64,000 bases of DNA from assembly GCA_002840685.1 (NCBI GenBank), contig PHBU01000005.1, forward strand, positions 124,001 to 188,000, given 5' to 3'. How positions within the stretch are numbered: the stretch's first letter is position 1; each line of letters begins with the position of its first letter. Origin of the DNA: Chloroflexi bacterium HGW-Chloroflexi-6 (lineage in GTDB: Bacteria; Chloroflexota; Anaerolineae; Anaerolineales; Villigracilaceae). A program made the position numbers and the translations under genes. The notes under the pieces are model-generated. The model was not told the DNA's origin and searched no databases. It saw only the letters and a list, made by a program, of their open reading frames with translations. Below, in pieces: positions 14,423 to 23,436 of this stretch.

Positions 14423-17230
14423 CTCCATGGTTCGATTGAAGGCTTTTACAAGGTCGCTGACCGCGATTTCAGCTCCCGCCAGTTTCAGGAGGGGCTCAGA
14501 CAGAACCGTCCCAATCTTTGTCAGGGGCAGGCCGGCAAATCGTTTTTCAAATTCCGCTTCGGCGGCGGGGGCGATCTCAGCCAGGAGACAGCCGTTCGTC
14601 TCGGCGAAACAGGCGTCAGCTTGGAGCGATCCGATCAGTTCCAGGCCGAGGCGGCCTCCGATGCACATTTCCGCGGCGGCAACCGCCAGCCCGCCCTCGC
14701 TCAAATCATGACAAGACTTGACCAGCCCGTTCTGGATGGCCTGATGCAAAGCGCGGTAGACAGCCGGGGCGCTCGCGGGAACTTCGGGAACGAGCACATT
14801 CGCATCAGAGAGTTGGCCGACCAGATAAAGCGCATTGCCGGCTTCTTTTAGGTCCATTGTGATCGCAAGGTTGACATCATCGATGATGCCGATGGCAGAG
14901 ATGAGCAGAGTGGGCGGGATGGAGTGGCGCTGGCCGTCGTTGCCGAGATATTCGTTATTGAGCGAGTCTTTGCCGCTGATGAAGGGTGTGCCAAACAGCA
15001 GCGCGCCATCGTGGCAGCCGCGGCAGGCCTCGACCAGCGTGCCCAGGGTTTCGGGGCGCAGCGGATCACCCCAGCAGAAATTGTCGAGGATCGCGATCCG
15101 CTCCGGGTTGGCGCCAACGGCGACCGCGTTGCGGATGGCTTCGTCGATCACCGAGAGCGCCATTTTGTAGGCGTCGCGCTTGCCGTATTCGGGATTGATC
15201 CCGTTCGACAGGACGATCCCCTTCTTGCCCCTGGTGCCGATCGGCTTGAGTACCGCCGCATCGGAGGGCGCATCCGCTTCGAGGCCGGTCAGGGGTTTGA
15301 CAACCGTCCCGCCCTGGACTTCGTGGTCGTAGATGCGGATGGTGGCGGCCTTGGAGGCGATGTTGGGGGAAGAAAGGTGAGAGAGAAGGTGAGAAGATAT
15401 AAGAGAAGGAGTCAGTGCTTTTTTCTCATCCCTCATTTCTCCTTTCTCTTCTCTAATGACTGCCTTTAGCTGGCGCTGCGGAATACCTTCGTGCAGGAAT
15501 TCATTCTCGAGATCGAGCACAACCTTGCCCTCATAGCGGACAATGATCCGCCCATCACCGGTGAAAGCGCCAATGTCGGTCAGTTCGGTGTCGAAGGTGT
15601 CGCACAATTCTTGCAGGGCAGGGATGTTTTCGGGCGGGACCGCCAGCACCATGCGTTCCTGGGCTTCGGAAAGCCAGATCTCCCACGGGGCCAGGCCGGG
15701 GTATTTCAGGCGCACCTCGGTCAGTTCAACATCGCCGCCAATGACGGAGGTCATTTCGCCGACCGCGGAGGACAGGCCGCCCGCACCACAGTCAGTGATA
15801 TCGGTGTAAAGGGCAAGGTCGCGGGCACGGACGATGACGTCGATCAGCCCTTTTTCTGTGATTGGGTCGCCGATCTGGACCGAAGCCCCGGAGACTTCGC
15901 CGGTCTGGGCATCCATGGTCATCGAGGAGAAGGTCGCGCCACGCAGCCCGTCGCGCCCGGTGCGCCCGCCAAGGACAATGACCCGGTCACCGGGACGCGG
16001 GTCCTTATGGTGCTTGCCCTTCGGAGCGATACCGACACAGCCGCAAAAAACAAGCGGATTGGCGGTGTAGCCTTCATCATAAAGGATGGCCCCGTTAACG
16101 GTCGGGATGCCGATCTTGTTGCCGTAATCCTGCACGCCCGCGACGACGCCGTTCTGGATGCGGCGGGGGTGCAGCACGCCGTCGGGCAGCAGGTCGGGAT
16201 TCATATCCTGCGGGCCGAAGCACAGCACGTCCGTGTTGGCGATCGGCTTGGCGCTAACGCCGAGCACGTCGCGGATGACTCCGCCGACGCCGGTATTCGC
16301 GCCGCCAAACGGTTCGATGGCAGATGGGTGGTTGTGCGTCTCGGCCTTGAAGGATATCTCGAATTCATCGTCGAAATCGATGATCCCGGCGTTATCGACA
16401 AATGCAGAAATGACCCACGGTGCAGCGATTTTGTCGGTCGCGGCTTTGAGGTAGGTTCGAATCAGCGAATCAAGAATGGAGACTTCAAGACCGCTTTCTT
16501 TGCTCTCATCTGTAATCTCGAGCCTGGCCTTGAACGTTTTGTGCACACAATGCTCGCTCCAGGTCTGGGCGATCATCTCAATCTCGACATCGGTCGGCTC
16601 GCGGCCTTCGCGCTGAAAATAAGCTCTGACGGCCTGCATCTCGGCCAGGTCGAGGGCGGCGCGGCGGTTTTGCGAAACGGACAACAGATCAGCATCTGAC
16701 AAATCGCGGACGGGGATCATTTCCACTTCTCCGCTGGAAGCTGCTTCTTCAGGGAAGGATGGGGCAATTTCGCCAATCTTCCAATGCTGGATAACGTTGT
16801 TGGCCAACAATTGCTTCGCCAGTTTCTCAACCTGGGGCACGCTTAACCCTTCGGCTTGGAATCGCAGTCCCGTTGCCGCGCGTTTGACGCCATCGAAGCC
16901 CAACTCGCGCGCCGCGCGCACGATCTGCTCCGCAACCGGGTCGGTCACGCCGGGCCGATAGGCAACTTCGACCACATCAGGTGTCGAGTGAAACTCAGCA
17001 GCCGGGCTTTCAACCTTTGACAGTTGGCAGGATTGCGTGACCGGGTCACTTAAAAGTTTGAGAGCCAACTGTTGCGCTTCATCTTGCGACAATTGGCCCT
17101 CGATAAAATACAAATCCTGACACTTGATCCGCCGCAGGTCATGAAACCCCAGCGCATGCGCATCAGACAAAAATCCCGCCGAACGCGGGTCGTGGTCAGT
17201 AAAAGTGATGACGAAGCGATAAGTGGACAT
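14408..17230 (-). CDS. purL: Phosphoribosylformylglycinamidine synthase, PurS-PurL fusion
   Basis: A 940-residue synthetase subunit that makes FGAM from FGAR, ATP and the ammonia delivered by PurQ. Residues 1-75 and about 83-155 form two PurS-like ferredoxin-fold repeats, so the small subunit that is separate in Bacillus is fused here. The PurL core begins near 180: AQTWSEHCVHKTFKA near 224-238, AETHNHPSAIEPFGGANTGVGGVIRD near 285-310, TDITDCGAGGLSSAVGEM near 480, SCHDLSEGGLAVAAAEM near 838. A low-complexity run at about 592-622 (REEKGEMRDEKKALTPSLIS onward) is absent from usual homologues and looks inserted. SD AAGG precedes the ATG; the stop lies in a palindrome. Confidence 0.95.
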   Translation of the reverse strand: MSTYRFVITFTDHDPRSAGFLSDAHALGFHDLRRIKCQDLYFIEGQLSQDEAQQLALKLLSDPVTQSCQLSKVESPAAEFHSTPDVVEVAYRPGVTDPVAEQIVRAARELGFDGVKRAATGLRFQAEGLSVPQVEKLAKQLLANNVIQHWKIGEIAPSFPEEAASSGEVEMIPVRDLSDADLLSVSQNRRAALDLAEMQAVRAYFQREGREPTDVEIEMIAQTWSEHCVHKTFKARLEITDESKESGLEVSILDSLIRTYLKAATDKIAAPWVISAFVDNAGIIDFDDEFEISFKAETHNHPSAIEPFGGANTGVGGVIRDVLGVSAKPIANTDVLCFGPQDMNPDLLPDGVLHPRRIQNGVVAGVQDYGNKIGIPTVNGAILYDEGYTANPLVFCGCVGIAPKGKHHKDPRPGDRVIVLGGRTGRDGLRGATFSSMTMDAQTGEVSGASVQIGDPITEKGLIDVIVRARDLALYTDITDCGAGGLSSAVGEMTSVIGGDVELTEVRLKYPGLAPWEIWLSEAQERMVLAVPPENIPALQELCDTFDTELTDIGAFTGDGRIIVRYEGKVVLDLENEFLHEGIPQRQLKAVIREEKGEMRDEKKALTPSLISSHLLSHLSSPNIASKAATIRIYDHEVQGGTVVKPLTGLEADAPSDAAVLKPIGTRGKKGIVLSNGINPEYGKRDAYKMALSVIDEAIRNAVAVGANPERIAILDNFCWGDPLRPETLGTLVEACRGCHDGALLFGTPFISGKDSLNNEYLGNDGQRHSIPPTLLISAIGIIDDVNLAITMDLKEAGNALYLVGQLSDANVLVPEVPASAPAVYRALHQAIQNGLVKSCHDLSEGGLAVAAAEMCIGGRLGLELIGSLQADACFAETNGCLLAEIAPAAEAEFEKRFAGLPLTKIGTVLSEPLLKLAGAEIAVSDLVKAFNRTMESKVS
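15367..15456. repeat. Purine-rich low-complexity insertion inside purL
   Basis: About 90 bp made of GAGA/GAAGG-type runs on one flank and CTTTCTC/TCATTTC runs on the other, unlike the mixed composition of the surrounding gene. It keeps the reading frame (30 codons) and encodes the Lys/Glu/Ser-rich run at PurL residues about 592-622. Boundaries are approximate. Confidence 0.5.
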
Positions 17231-17256
17231 AAACCAACCTTATGAGAATTTGAACC

Positions 17257-17285
17257 ATTTTACACCCCGCTACTTGTCTAGTCAA
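17257..17285 (-). promoter_or_regulatory. Promoter of the pur operon
   Basis: On the minus strand TTGACT (17280-17285), 17-bp spacer, TAAAAT (17257-17262). The start would be near 17250, giving a leader of about 20 nt that holds only the ribosome site. No purine riboswitch fits in this space. Confidence 0.75.
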
Positions 17286-17360
17286 ACGTTCAAATTTCTG
17301 TCCTCAAAAAAGGGCAAACCCGTCAAAAAGAAAGCTATAATCACGCTTGGAGAGTGAGCC

Positions 17361-17846
17361 ATGGCCACAAACAACATCACCCGTTACCTGGATGCGCATA
17401 AAATCGAGTACACCGCTTTCGAGACCCCCGCCGAAAAACTGGGCGCGGAGGCAACTGCGGCTTTCCTGGGTGTGCCGCTTGAAGTGATCTTTAAGACCAT
17501 TGTGGTCAAACGCGAGCGCGGCAAACCGATCCTGGCAGTCATCTCCGGCGCCGATGAAGTCGACCTGAAAGCCCTGGCCGCCAGCCTGGGCGAGAAAAAA
17601 GTCCACCTGCCAACCGAGAAAGAGGCCGAAGCGCTGACCGGCCTGCAGGCCGGGGGCATTTCACCGCTGGCGCTGCTTAACAAGGGTTTCCAGGTGGTGA
17701 TCGACGCTTCGGCGCAAAATCACCCTGAAATCCACATCTCGGGCGGTCAGCGCGGGCTGAACATCCGCCTGGCGCCCGGCGACCTGGCGCACCTGAGTGG
17801 AGCGCGCTTCGCCCACATCGGGCGGAATAATTCCCCGCGTCCGTGA
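17361..17846 (+). CDS. ybaK: YbaK/EbsC-type aminoacyl-tRNA deacylase
   Basis: A 161-residue free-standing editing protein of the YbaK/ProX family, which hydrolyses mischarged Cys-tRNA(Pro) in trans. FETPAEKLGAEATAAFLGVPLEVIFKTIVVKRERGKPILAVISG at about 20-63 contains the family core with the catalytic-pocket Lys (FKTIVVK), and ISGGQRGLNIRLAPGDL near 131-147 is the closing G-x-R-G/G-x-x motif. The length is normal. GGAGAG precedes the ATG, and a TATAAT box lies at 17336-17341. It is divergent from the pur operon. A general aminoacyl-tRNA or proofreading role other than Cys-tRNA(Pro) remains possible. Confidence 0.88.
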   Translation: MATNNITRYLDAHKIEYTAFETPAEKLGAEATAAFLGVPLEVIFKTIVVKRERGKPILAVISGADEVDLKALAASLGEKKVHLPTEKEAEALTGLQAGGISPLALLNKGFQVVIDASAQNHPEIHISGGQRGLNIRLAPGDLAHLSGARFAHIGRNNSPRP

Positions 17847-17883
17847 TCCAAACGCTGGCATCTTTATTTTTAGGGAGAAATTC

Positions 17884-20151
17884 ATGAAACGCATTCTTGC
17901 CCTGTTTGTGGCGCTGATCCTGCTTGGGGTTGGCATCGGTTCCATCCTGCGGCCCGAGAAACAGCAACTCCGCGGCAGCCTTTCAGTGGTTGAAGCAGGC
18001 GCGCCAACGGGAATCTCGCAGGTTGGAAATTACCAGATCGAATGGAACAACGAATCGGGCGGGCAATTGACTCTCCGCAACCCGGCTGGCAAGATCTTGT
18101 GGCAAACCGTTGCCGGACAAGCCTTTGTGAGCGCAGCCCAAGGCAAGGAAACTGTCTCAGAACAGCGCGGCATGTTCTCATTTGATGAAAACTGGCAGAT
18201 CGTTTGCACAGAGCAGCGCGTCGAAATGATCATCGATAACGAAGCCGAACAGGCCATGACCCTTAGCGGACATCTTTTCTGCAACAACAGCCAGAGCGTG
18301 TTGTACAACCTGTATTTTGAGCCGGGTGAAACTCCCGGCACGCTGCAAATCAGCGCCTGGCTGCAAGACCCGCAAAACTACCAGCCTTCCAGCAAATTCA
18401 ATCGCATCTTCCTGACCTACGCCAGCAATTCAGAAGAGCATTTTTTTGGCTTTGGCGAGCAATTCACCTACTTTGACATGAAAGGCAAAAAAGTGCCGAT
18501 CTGGGTCAGTGAGCAGGGCGTCGGGCGCGGCGAGGAGCCGATCACAACCGGGGCAAACCTGACCAACGGCGGCGCGGGCGGCAATGCCTTCACCAGCTAC
18601 ATGCCCATCCCGTTCTACATGACGAATCAAATGCACGCGCTGATGCTCCAGAACGACGGCTACAGCCAATTCGACCTGCGCCGGCCTGACCGCGTCCAGG
18701 TTATGGTTTACGGGGGCACCTTGATCGCCACCCTTTTCGATGGGGAAAGCCCGGCAGAGATCATCCGCCAATACAGCGAACTTTCCGGGCGCATGAAAGC
18801 CCTGCCCGATTGGGTCCACAGCGGCGCCATCGTTGGGATGCAGGGCGGCACAGAAAAAGTGCGCCAGGTCTGGGCAGAACTGGAAAAACGCGGCACTCCG
18901 GTCAGCGCATTCTGGCTGCAAGACTGGGCCGGACAGCGCACGACCTCCTTTGGCAAGCAACTGTGGTGGAACTGGGAAGTGGATTATGATCGCTACCCCG
19001 GCTGGGATGACATGGTGGCCGACCTGGGCGAAAGCGACATCCGCGTAATGGTTTACATCAACCCGTATGTTGTGGACGTGTCCGAAAAGCCGAACGCCCG
19101 CCGCAACCTGTACCAGGAAGCCCTCGAAAACGGCTATCTTGTTAAAAATCCGCAAGGTGAACCCTACCTGGTGCTGAACACCAGCTTCAAATATGGCATG
19201 GTCGACCTGACCAACCCCCAGGCCGTCTTTTGGCTTGTGGATATTATCGAAGAGAATGTGCTTGGGGCGGGCGCTTCGGGCTGGATGGCCGACTTCGGCG
19301 AATCGCTGCCCTACGATGCGATCGTTGCCAGCACCAAGGCCGCCTCCGCGCCGATTTTGCACAATCGCTGGCCGGTCGGCTGGGCATCGGTCAACCGCGC
19401 CATTGTCGAAAATCATCCCGACCAGGAACTGGTCTTCTTCAGCCGGGCCGGATACAGCAATTCGACGCGCTACGCCACCTTGTTTTGGGCCGGGGACCAG
19501 ATGGTCTCATGGAGCGCGCAGGATGGCATCAAAAGCGCTGTGACCGGGCTCAACACAGGCGGGCTTTCAGGTTTGGCTTACAATCACAGCGACATCGGCG
19601 GCTACACCACCGTCACCAACCCGCTCAAGAATTATCACCGCTCGAAGGAACTGCTGCTGCGCTGGATGGAACTGAACGCCTTCACAACCATTTTCCGCAC
19701 CCACGAGGGCAACCAGCCCGAGAACAACGCCCAGTTCTACAGCGATGACGAAACCCTGGACGCCTTCGCGCGCTGGTCGAAGATTTTCGCTGCCCTGTTC
19801 GATTACCGAAAAACCCTGGTTGCCGAGGCCGCTGAAAGCGGGCTGCCGGTCGTGCGCCATCCTTTCCTGCATTACCCGGATGACCCCGAAACCTGGAAGA
19901 TCACATCCCAGCAGTTTATGCTTGGTTCCGACTTCATGATCGCCCCGGTCACTGACGAGGGTGCGACCGAAGTCACGCTCTACCTGCCCGCCGGGGAGTG
20001 GGTCCACATCTGGAGCGGAGAAAGCTATCAGGGCGGGCAATTTGTCACAGTGCCCGCGCCGCTCGGCCAGCCGGGTGTATTCTATGTTAAAGGTTCGCCC
20101 TGGGGCCAGGATTTCGTTCAAAAGCTGGAAGCTGAAAAACTTCTGCCTTGA
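17884..20151 (+). CDS. Exported GH31 alpha-glycosidase, YihQ-related
   Basis: A 755-residue glycoside hydrolase family 31 enzyme, close in pattern to sulfoquinovosidase YihQ. An uncleaved or cleaved signal segment (MKRILALFVALILLGVGIGS) sends it across the membrane, whereas E. coli YihQ is cytoplasmic. The catalytic nucleophile is D470 in GWMADFGE and the acid/base D570 in NHSDIGGYTT; QDWAGQR near 346-352 and RTHEGNQPENN near 610 also match. From memory of YihQ, the sulfonate-binding R301 falls at Q359 (FGKQLWWNW), while W304 is kept as W362. A plain alpha-glucosidase or another substrate is therefore more likely than sulfoquinovose. The ATG is preceded by GGGAGAA. Confidence 0.85.
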   Translation: MKRILALFVALILLGVGIGSILRPEKQQLRGSLSVVEAGAPTGISQVGNYQIEWNNESGGQLTLRNPAGKILWQTVAGQAFVSAAQGKETVSEQRGMFSFDENWQIVCTEQRVEMIIDNEAEQAMTLSGHLFCNNSQSVLYNLYFEPGETPGTLQISAWLQDPQNYQPSSKFNRIFLTYASNSEEHFFGFGEQFTYFDMKGKKVPIWVSEQGVGRGEEPITTGANLTNGGAGGNAFTSYMPIPFYMTNQMHALMLQNDGYSQFDLRRPDRVQVMVYGGTLIATLFDGESPAEIIRQYSELSGRMKALPDWVHSGAIVGMQGGTEKVRQVWAELEKRGTPVSAFWLQDWAGQRTTSFGKQLWWNWEVDYDRYPGWDDMVADLGESDIRVMVYINPYVVDVSEKPNARRNLYQEALENGYLVKNPQGEPYLVLNTSFKYGMVDLTNPQAVFWLVDIIEENVLGAGASGWMADFGESLPYDAIVASTKAASAPILHNRWPVGWASVNRAIVENHPDQELVFFSRAGYSNSTRYATLFWAGDQMVSWSAQDGIKSAVTGLNTGGLSGLAYNHSDIGGYTTVTNPLKNYHRSKELLLRWMELNAFTTIFRTHEGNQPENNAQFYSDDETLDAFARWSKIFAALFDYRKTLVAEAAESGLPVVRHPFLHYPDDPETWKITSQQFMLGSDFMIAPVTDEGATEVTLYLPAGEWVHIWSGESYQGGQFVTVPAPLGQPGVFYVKGSPWGQDFVQKLEAEKLLP

Positions 20152-20263
20152 TCGGTGGAAAATCACTCTCTCAGCGCTTGATCCCGCCAATTTAGCGCTA
20201 AAATCATAATCAAATTTAGCCCACACCATCCTCTGCATTATCACAACACACCACGGAGAAAAC

Positions 20264-21007
20264 ATGTCCAACATCGGAGAAATGCTTACCTTTCCTTTTG
20301 CCAATGCTGAATCGCGCAAGAACTTCCTGATCGGGTGCCTGGTGCTGCTGGCCGCCTTTTTCATTCCACTGCTGCCCTCCATCATTGCTTATGGCTATAT
20401 CGCCAAAATCGTCCGGAAAGTCGCCGAAGGCGAGGCGCCGTCCATGCCCGCCTGGGATGATCTGAACGAAATGCTGGTCGATGGCCTGCGCCTGTATGGG
20501 GTCAAATTCATCATCAGCCTGCCGGTGATGGTGATCATGATTGCCGGGTTGGGAACATACTGGGCAGGCATGATGGTTGTCGCCTTTCAGGATGACTCCA
20601 ATCTGATCAACATACTGCTCCCTATTTTGCTCCTGGTTTTTGGGGCAACCATGTGCATCGTTTTTCCCCTGGGGATCATCAGCGCGCTCGTTTCTTACCC
20701 GGCTTCCATTCATGCCGTGGTCAAACGCAGATTCAGTGCGGGCTTTGAATTCCGCGCATGGTGGCCCATTCTACGCATCAACCTTGGCGGATTTTTCGTC
20801 GCGATCCTGATGACCTTTGCCATCTCATTCCTGTACAGCATAGGGATGCAAATTTTGATGTTAACCATTATTTTGATCTGCCTTTTACCCCTCTTGATGC
20901 CTGTCGTCATGTTCTATATGATCCTGGTACCTGAACTGCTGGCCGCCCAGGCCTATCGCGAGGGACTTTTGAAGCTGGCAACCCCGGTCGATGCCGCCCA
21001 GGAGTAG
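20264..21007 (+). CDS. DUF4013 membrane protein
   Basis: A 247-residue integral membrane protein with about six hydrophobic segments. FLIGCLVLLAAFFIPLLPSIIAYGYIAKIVRKVAEGE at about 21-57 followed by PAWDDLNEMLVDGLRLYGVKFI is the standard DUF4013 opening, and LLMPVVMFYMILVPELLAAQAYREG near 205-230 is the standard end. The family has no assigned function; members are common in archaea and Chloroflexota. GGAGAAAAC precedes the ATG. It begins a series of same-strand genes running to 25955. Confidence 0.8.
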   Translation: MSNIGEMLTFPFANAESRKNFLIGCLVLLAAFFIPLLPSIIAYGYIAKIVRKVAEGEAPSMPAWDDLNEMLVDGLRLYGVKFIISLPVMVIMIAGLGTYWAGMMVVAFQDDSNLINILLPILLLVFGATMCIVFPLGIISALVSYPASIHAVVKRRFSAGFEFRAWWPILRINLGGFFVAILMTFAISFLYSIGMQILMLTIILICLLPLLMPVVMFYMILVPELLAAQAYREGLLKLATPVDAAQE

Positions 21008-21057
21008 ATCAACAAGGCTTTGCCTGATGAACCGCCAGCCCTGAAAGAAGAGAATGA

Positions 21058-21561
21058 ATGAGCGCTGTCAATATTTATTACCACCGCCCTGGCAAAGAGT
21101 TGGCCATCTATGAAGAAGACCTGGTTAGCGTGGATGAAAAGCAGCTGGTGACCTTCAAAACTCTGCCGGCTGATGCCAGCGCCCGGCTCGAATTGGCCCT
21201 GCAAAAACAGGGATTGATCCAACCCGGTCAGCGCATTTTCAGTATTCGCAAGGTTTACCATTTTTCTGAGAATTTCAACCTGCTCGAGTTTCGTGGCCCG
21301 GATGGCGAGTTGGTCGGGCATTACTCAGACATTGGGCTGCCGATTGAGCCGTTTGGCCAGGATTATTCGATGCTCGATCTCTTTTTGGATATCTGGCGCT
21401 TTCCCAACGGCACAGTGATGGAACTGGACTGGGATGAGTTCGAAGAGGCCCAGGCTAAAAATCTGATCACACCCGGGCAGGTCGAGATCGCCAGGCAGAC
21501 CATGTTGCGTCTCAGAAATGAAGCCGCCCAGGGCATTTATCCGGGCCACTATTTGAGATAA
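21058..21561 (+). CDS. DUF402 domain protein
   Basis: A 167-residue soluble protein ending in a DUF402 domain (about 60-160). Its core is the aromatic/acidic pattern YSMLDLFLDIWRFPNGTVMELDWDEFEEAQAKNLITPGQVEIA, in which D-L-F-L-D-I-W, P-N-G and the D-x-D-E-F/L motif line up with the family. Structurally characterised DUF402 members are nucleoside di/triphosphate phosphatases that use these acidic residues to bind Mg2+ or Mn2+. That activity is transferred from family knowledge, not shown here. It is 15 bp upstream of the DUF3592 gene. Two ATGs overlap at 21054 and 21058; only the latter is in frame. Confidence 0.75.
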   Translation: MSAVNIYYHRPGKELAIYEEDLVSVDEKQLVTFKTLPADASARLELALQKQGLIQPGQRIFSIRKVYHFSENFNLLEFRGPDGELVGHYSDIGLPIEPFGQDYSMLDLFLDIWRFPNGTVMELDWDEFEEAQAKNLITPGQVEIARQTMLRLRNEAAQGIYPGHYLR

Positions 21562-21576
21562 CCCGGCGAGGCACAT

Positions 21577-22008
21577 ATGCTCAACAAAAACTTACTGATC
21601 ACTTTTGTTCTTCTCATGAGCGGCCTGGTTTTTGGCGGCATTGCGGGGTGGATGTACTACCAGCAAGCCAGCCTGGAGCGCAGCGGAATAACCACAGAAG
21701 GCCTCGTGGTTGGGCTGGTCGAAAGCAGCGACAGTGACGGCACAAGCTATGCGCCCATCATCCGCTTCAAGACCCAGAGCGGGCGTGAAATTGAGTTTCA
21801 AGCCAATCATTATTCATACCCGTCACAATATGAGATCGGTCAAACCGTCAGCGTGCTCTACCCGGCCGACAAACCCACCAAAGCCACCCTGAAAGGCGAA
21901 GGCAAGCTGCTCATCATCATCTTCGGGATCGTTGGCGCAATCGACATCCTGGTCGGCCTATTTTTCGGTTTCAAAACCTTTACTACCACCCTTAACGGAG
22001 AAGCATAA
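21577..22008 (+). CDS. DUF3592 membrane protein
   Basis: A 143-residue protein with an N-terminal helix (about 7-28), an extracytoplasmic beta domain and a C-terminal helix (about 113-135). SYAPIIRFKTQSGREIEFQANHYSYPSQYEIGQTVSVLYPADKP at about 57-100 is the DUF3592 pattern (Y-x-P-x-I-x-F, G-x-x-V-x-V-x-Y-x-P). No function is established for the family. It lies 3 bp upstream of the hydrolase gene and is probably co-transcribed with it. Confidence 0.75.
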   Translation: MLNKNLLITFVLLMSGLVFGGIAGWMYYQQASLERSGITTEGLVVGLVESSDSDGTSYAPIIRFKTQSGREIEFQANHYSYPSQYEIGQTVSVLYPADKPTKATLKGEGKLLIIIFGIVGAIDILVGLFFGFKTFTTTLNGEA

Positions 22009-22011
22009 CCC

Positions 22012-23436
22012 ATGCGGTTTATTGAAATTCTATTACCAGTATTTCTCGCCATCTACTTCTTCTGGCCGCTCGTCCAACGCAAACGCGTGCCGGCCGTCAA
22101 CATCCTGCCAACTTTCACCATTGTTCTGCTGATCAATCACTACAGCATCGAGGGCTGGCGCTGGCAGATGATTCCGCTGTATGTCATCACCATCTTCACC
22201 TTCCTGGTCACCCTGCCAAATTTTCTCAAGAAAAAAGGGGAAGATGCAGACTCCGCGCCGCGCCCCGGCTGGCTCCAGACCCTCGGCCTGGCACTCCTGT
22301 TGGGCATTTCCGTAGCGCTGCCGGCCCTTTTGCCTGTTCCCTCCATCCCCAGGCCGGGAGGCCCTTACAGCGTGGGCACAACCACCTTCGAACTGACCGA
22401 TGACTCCCGCAGCGATCCCTACGCTGAGGGCGAGGCGCTCCGCCGGCTGATGATCCAGGCCTGGTACCCGGCCAACCCCGGCCCGGACGACAAAGTCGCC
22501 CCCTGGATGGAATCCGCCAAGATCTTCGCGCCTGCGCTATCAGACTTTATCAGCATGCCGCCCTGGTTCCTCGACCACCTGGTTTATGCCAAGACAAATT
22601 CCTATCAAGATGCTCCGGCCAACCCGGAAGGCGGCCCCTACCCGCTGATCCTCTTTTCGCACGGCTGGCGTGGTTTCCGTGAGCAAAATACCTTCCAGAT
22701 GCAGGAGCTGGCTTCGCAGGGCTATGTTGTCGTTTCGATCCAGCACACCTACGGTGCGATCCTGACCGTTTTCCCGGATGGTACAATCGCTCCCAACAAC
22801 CCGTCTGCCCTGCCCAGCGGCGTACCCGAAGACGAGTACGATCTGGCCGCCCGCCGTCTGGTAGCTCAATGGGCTGAAGACATTGGCTACACGCTAGATA
22901 TTCTGGCAAAGTGGAACGAAAATGATCCCAATGGGCGTTTCACCAGTCTGCTCGATCTGGAACGGGTCGGCGCAATGGGCCATTCAACCGGCGGCGGAGC
23001 AGCCATCCAGTTTTGCGCAACCGACCCGCGTTGCAAAGCCGGTTTAACGATGGACGCTTTCATGACCCCGGTCTCAGAATTCGCGCTCGACAACGGCGTA
23101 CAGCAACCTTTCCTGTTCCTGTTCAGCCAGGATTGGGCTGATAAAATTGACAGCAAAAATAATCGATTATTTGCCCGGTTTTACCCAAATCTGAAATCAC
23201 CCGCTCCGGTCATTACCATTCTCGGAACCAACCACTATGACTTCAGCGACCTGCCGGCACTCTCGCCGCTGGCCCCGCAACTGGGGCTAAAGGGTCCACT
23301 GAACGGCGCACGCGTGCAGGAAATCATCAACACATACACGCTGGCTTTTTTCAACCAGGAATTTAAGAACATTCCAAGCGCACTTTTAGGCGGATCTAAC
23401 GCCAACTACCCCGAAATGCGCTTCGAGCAACGCTAA
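22012..23436 (+). CDS. PAF-acetylhydrolase-like alpha/beta hydrolase with membrane N-terminus
   Basis: A 474-residue protein. Three or four hydrophobic helices occupy about 1-115, followed by an alpha/beta-hydrolase domain resembling platelet-activating-factor acetylhydrolase II. LILFSHGWRGFREQNTFQMQELASQGYVVVSIQHTYG at about 215-252 provides the oxyanion HG and strand 5 region; the nucleophile is S325 in GHSTGGG; LTMDAFM near 345 supplies an acid and GTNHYDFSD near 405 the His. It is likely a lipase or esterase acting at the membrane, possibly on short acyl chains of phospholipids. It overlaps the next gene by one base (TAATG). Confidence 0.8.
   Translation: MRFIEILLPVFLAIYFFWPLVQRKRVPAVNILPTFTIVLLINHYSIEGWRWQMIPLYVITIFTFLVTLPNFLKKKGEDADSAPRPGWLQTLGLALLLGISVALPALLPVPSIPRPGGPYSVGTTTFELTDDSRSDPYAEGEALRRLMIQAWYPANPGPDDKVAPWMESAKIFAPALSDFISMPPWFLDHLVYAKTNSYQDAPANPEGGPYPLILFSHGWRGFREQNTFQMQELASQGYVVVSIQHTYGAILTVFPDGTIAPNNPSALPSGVPEDEYDLAARRLVAQWAEDIGYTLDILAKWNENDPNGRFTSLLDLERVGAMGHSTGGGAAIQFCATDPRCKAGLTMDAFMTPVSEFALDNGVQQPFLFLFSQDWADKIDSKNNRLFARFYPNLKSPAPVITILGTNHYDFSDLPALSPLAPQLGLKGPLNGARVQEIINTYTLAFFNQEFKNIPSALLGGSNANYPEMRFEQR

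Noticed and set aside
13337..14851. Plus-strand open frame of 504 codons
   Set aside because: Antisense to purC, purQ and purL, crosses the repeat between them and shows no domain.
15491..16699. Plus-strand open frame of 402 codons
   Set aside because: Shadow of purL; the minus-strand product is unmistakable.
17231..17280. Purine riboswitch before purL
   Set aside because: The predicted leader is about 20 nt, too short for any aptamer, and no conserved core is seen.
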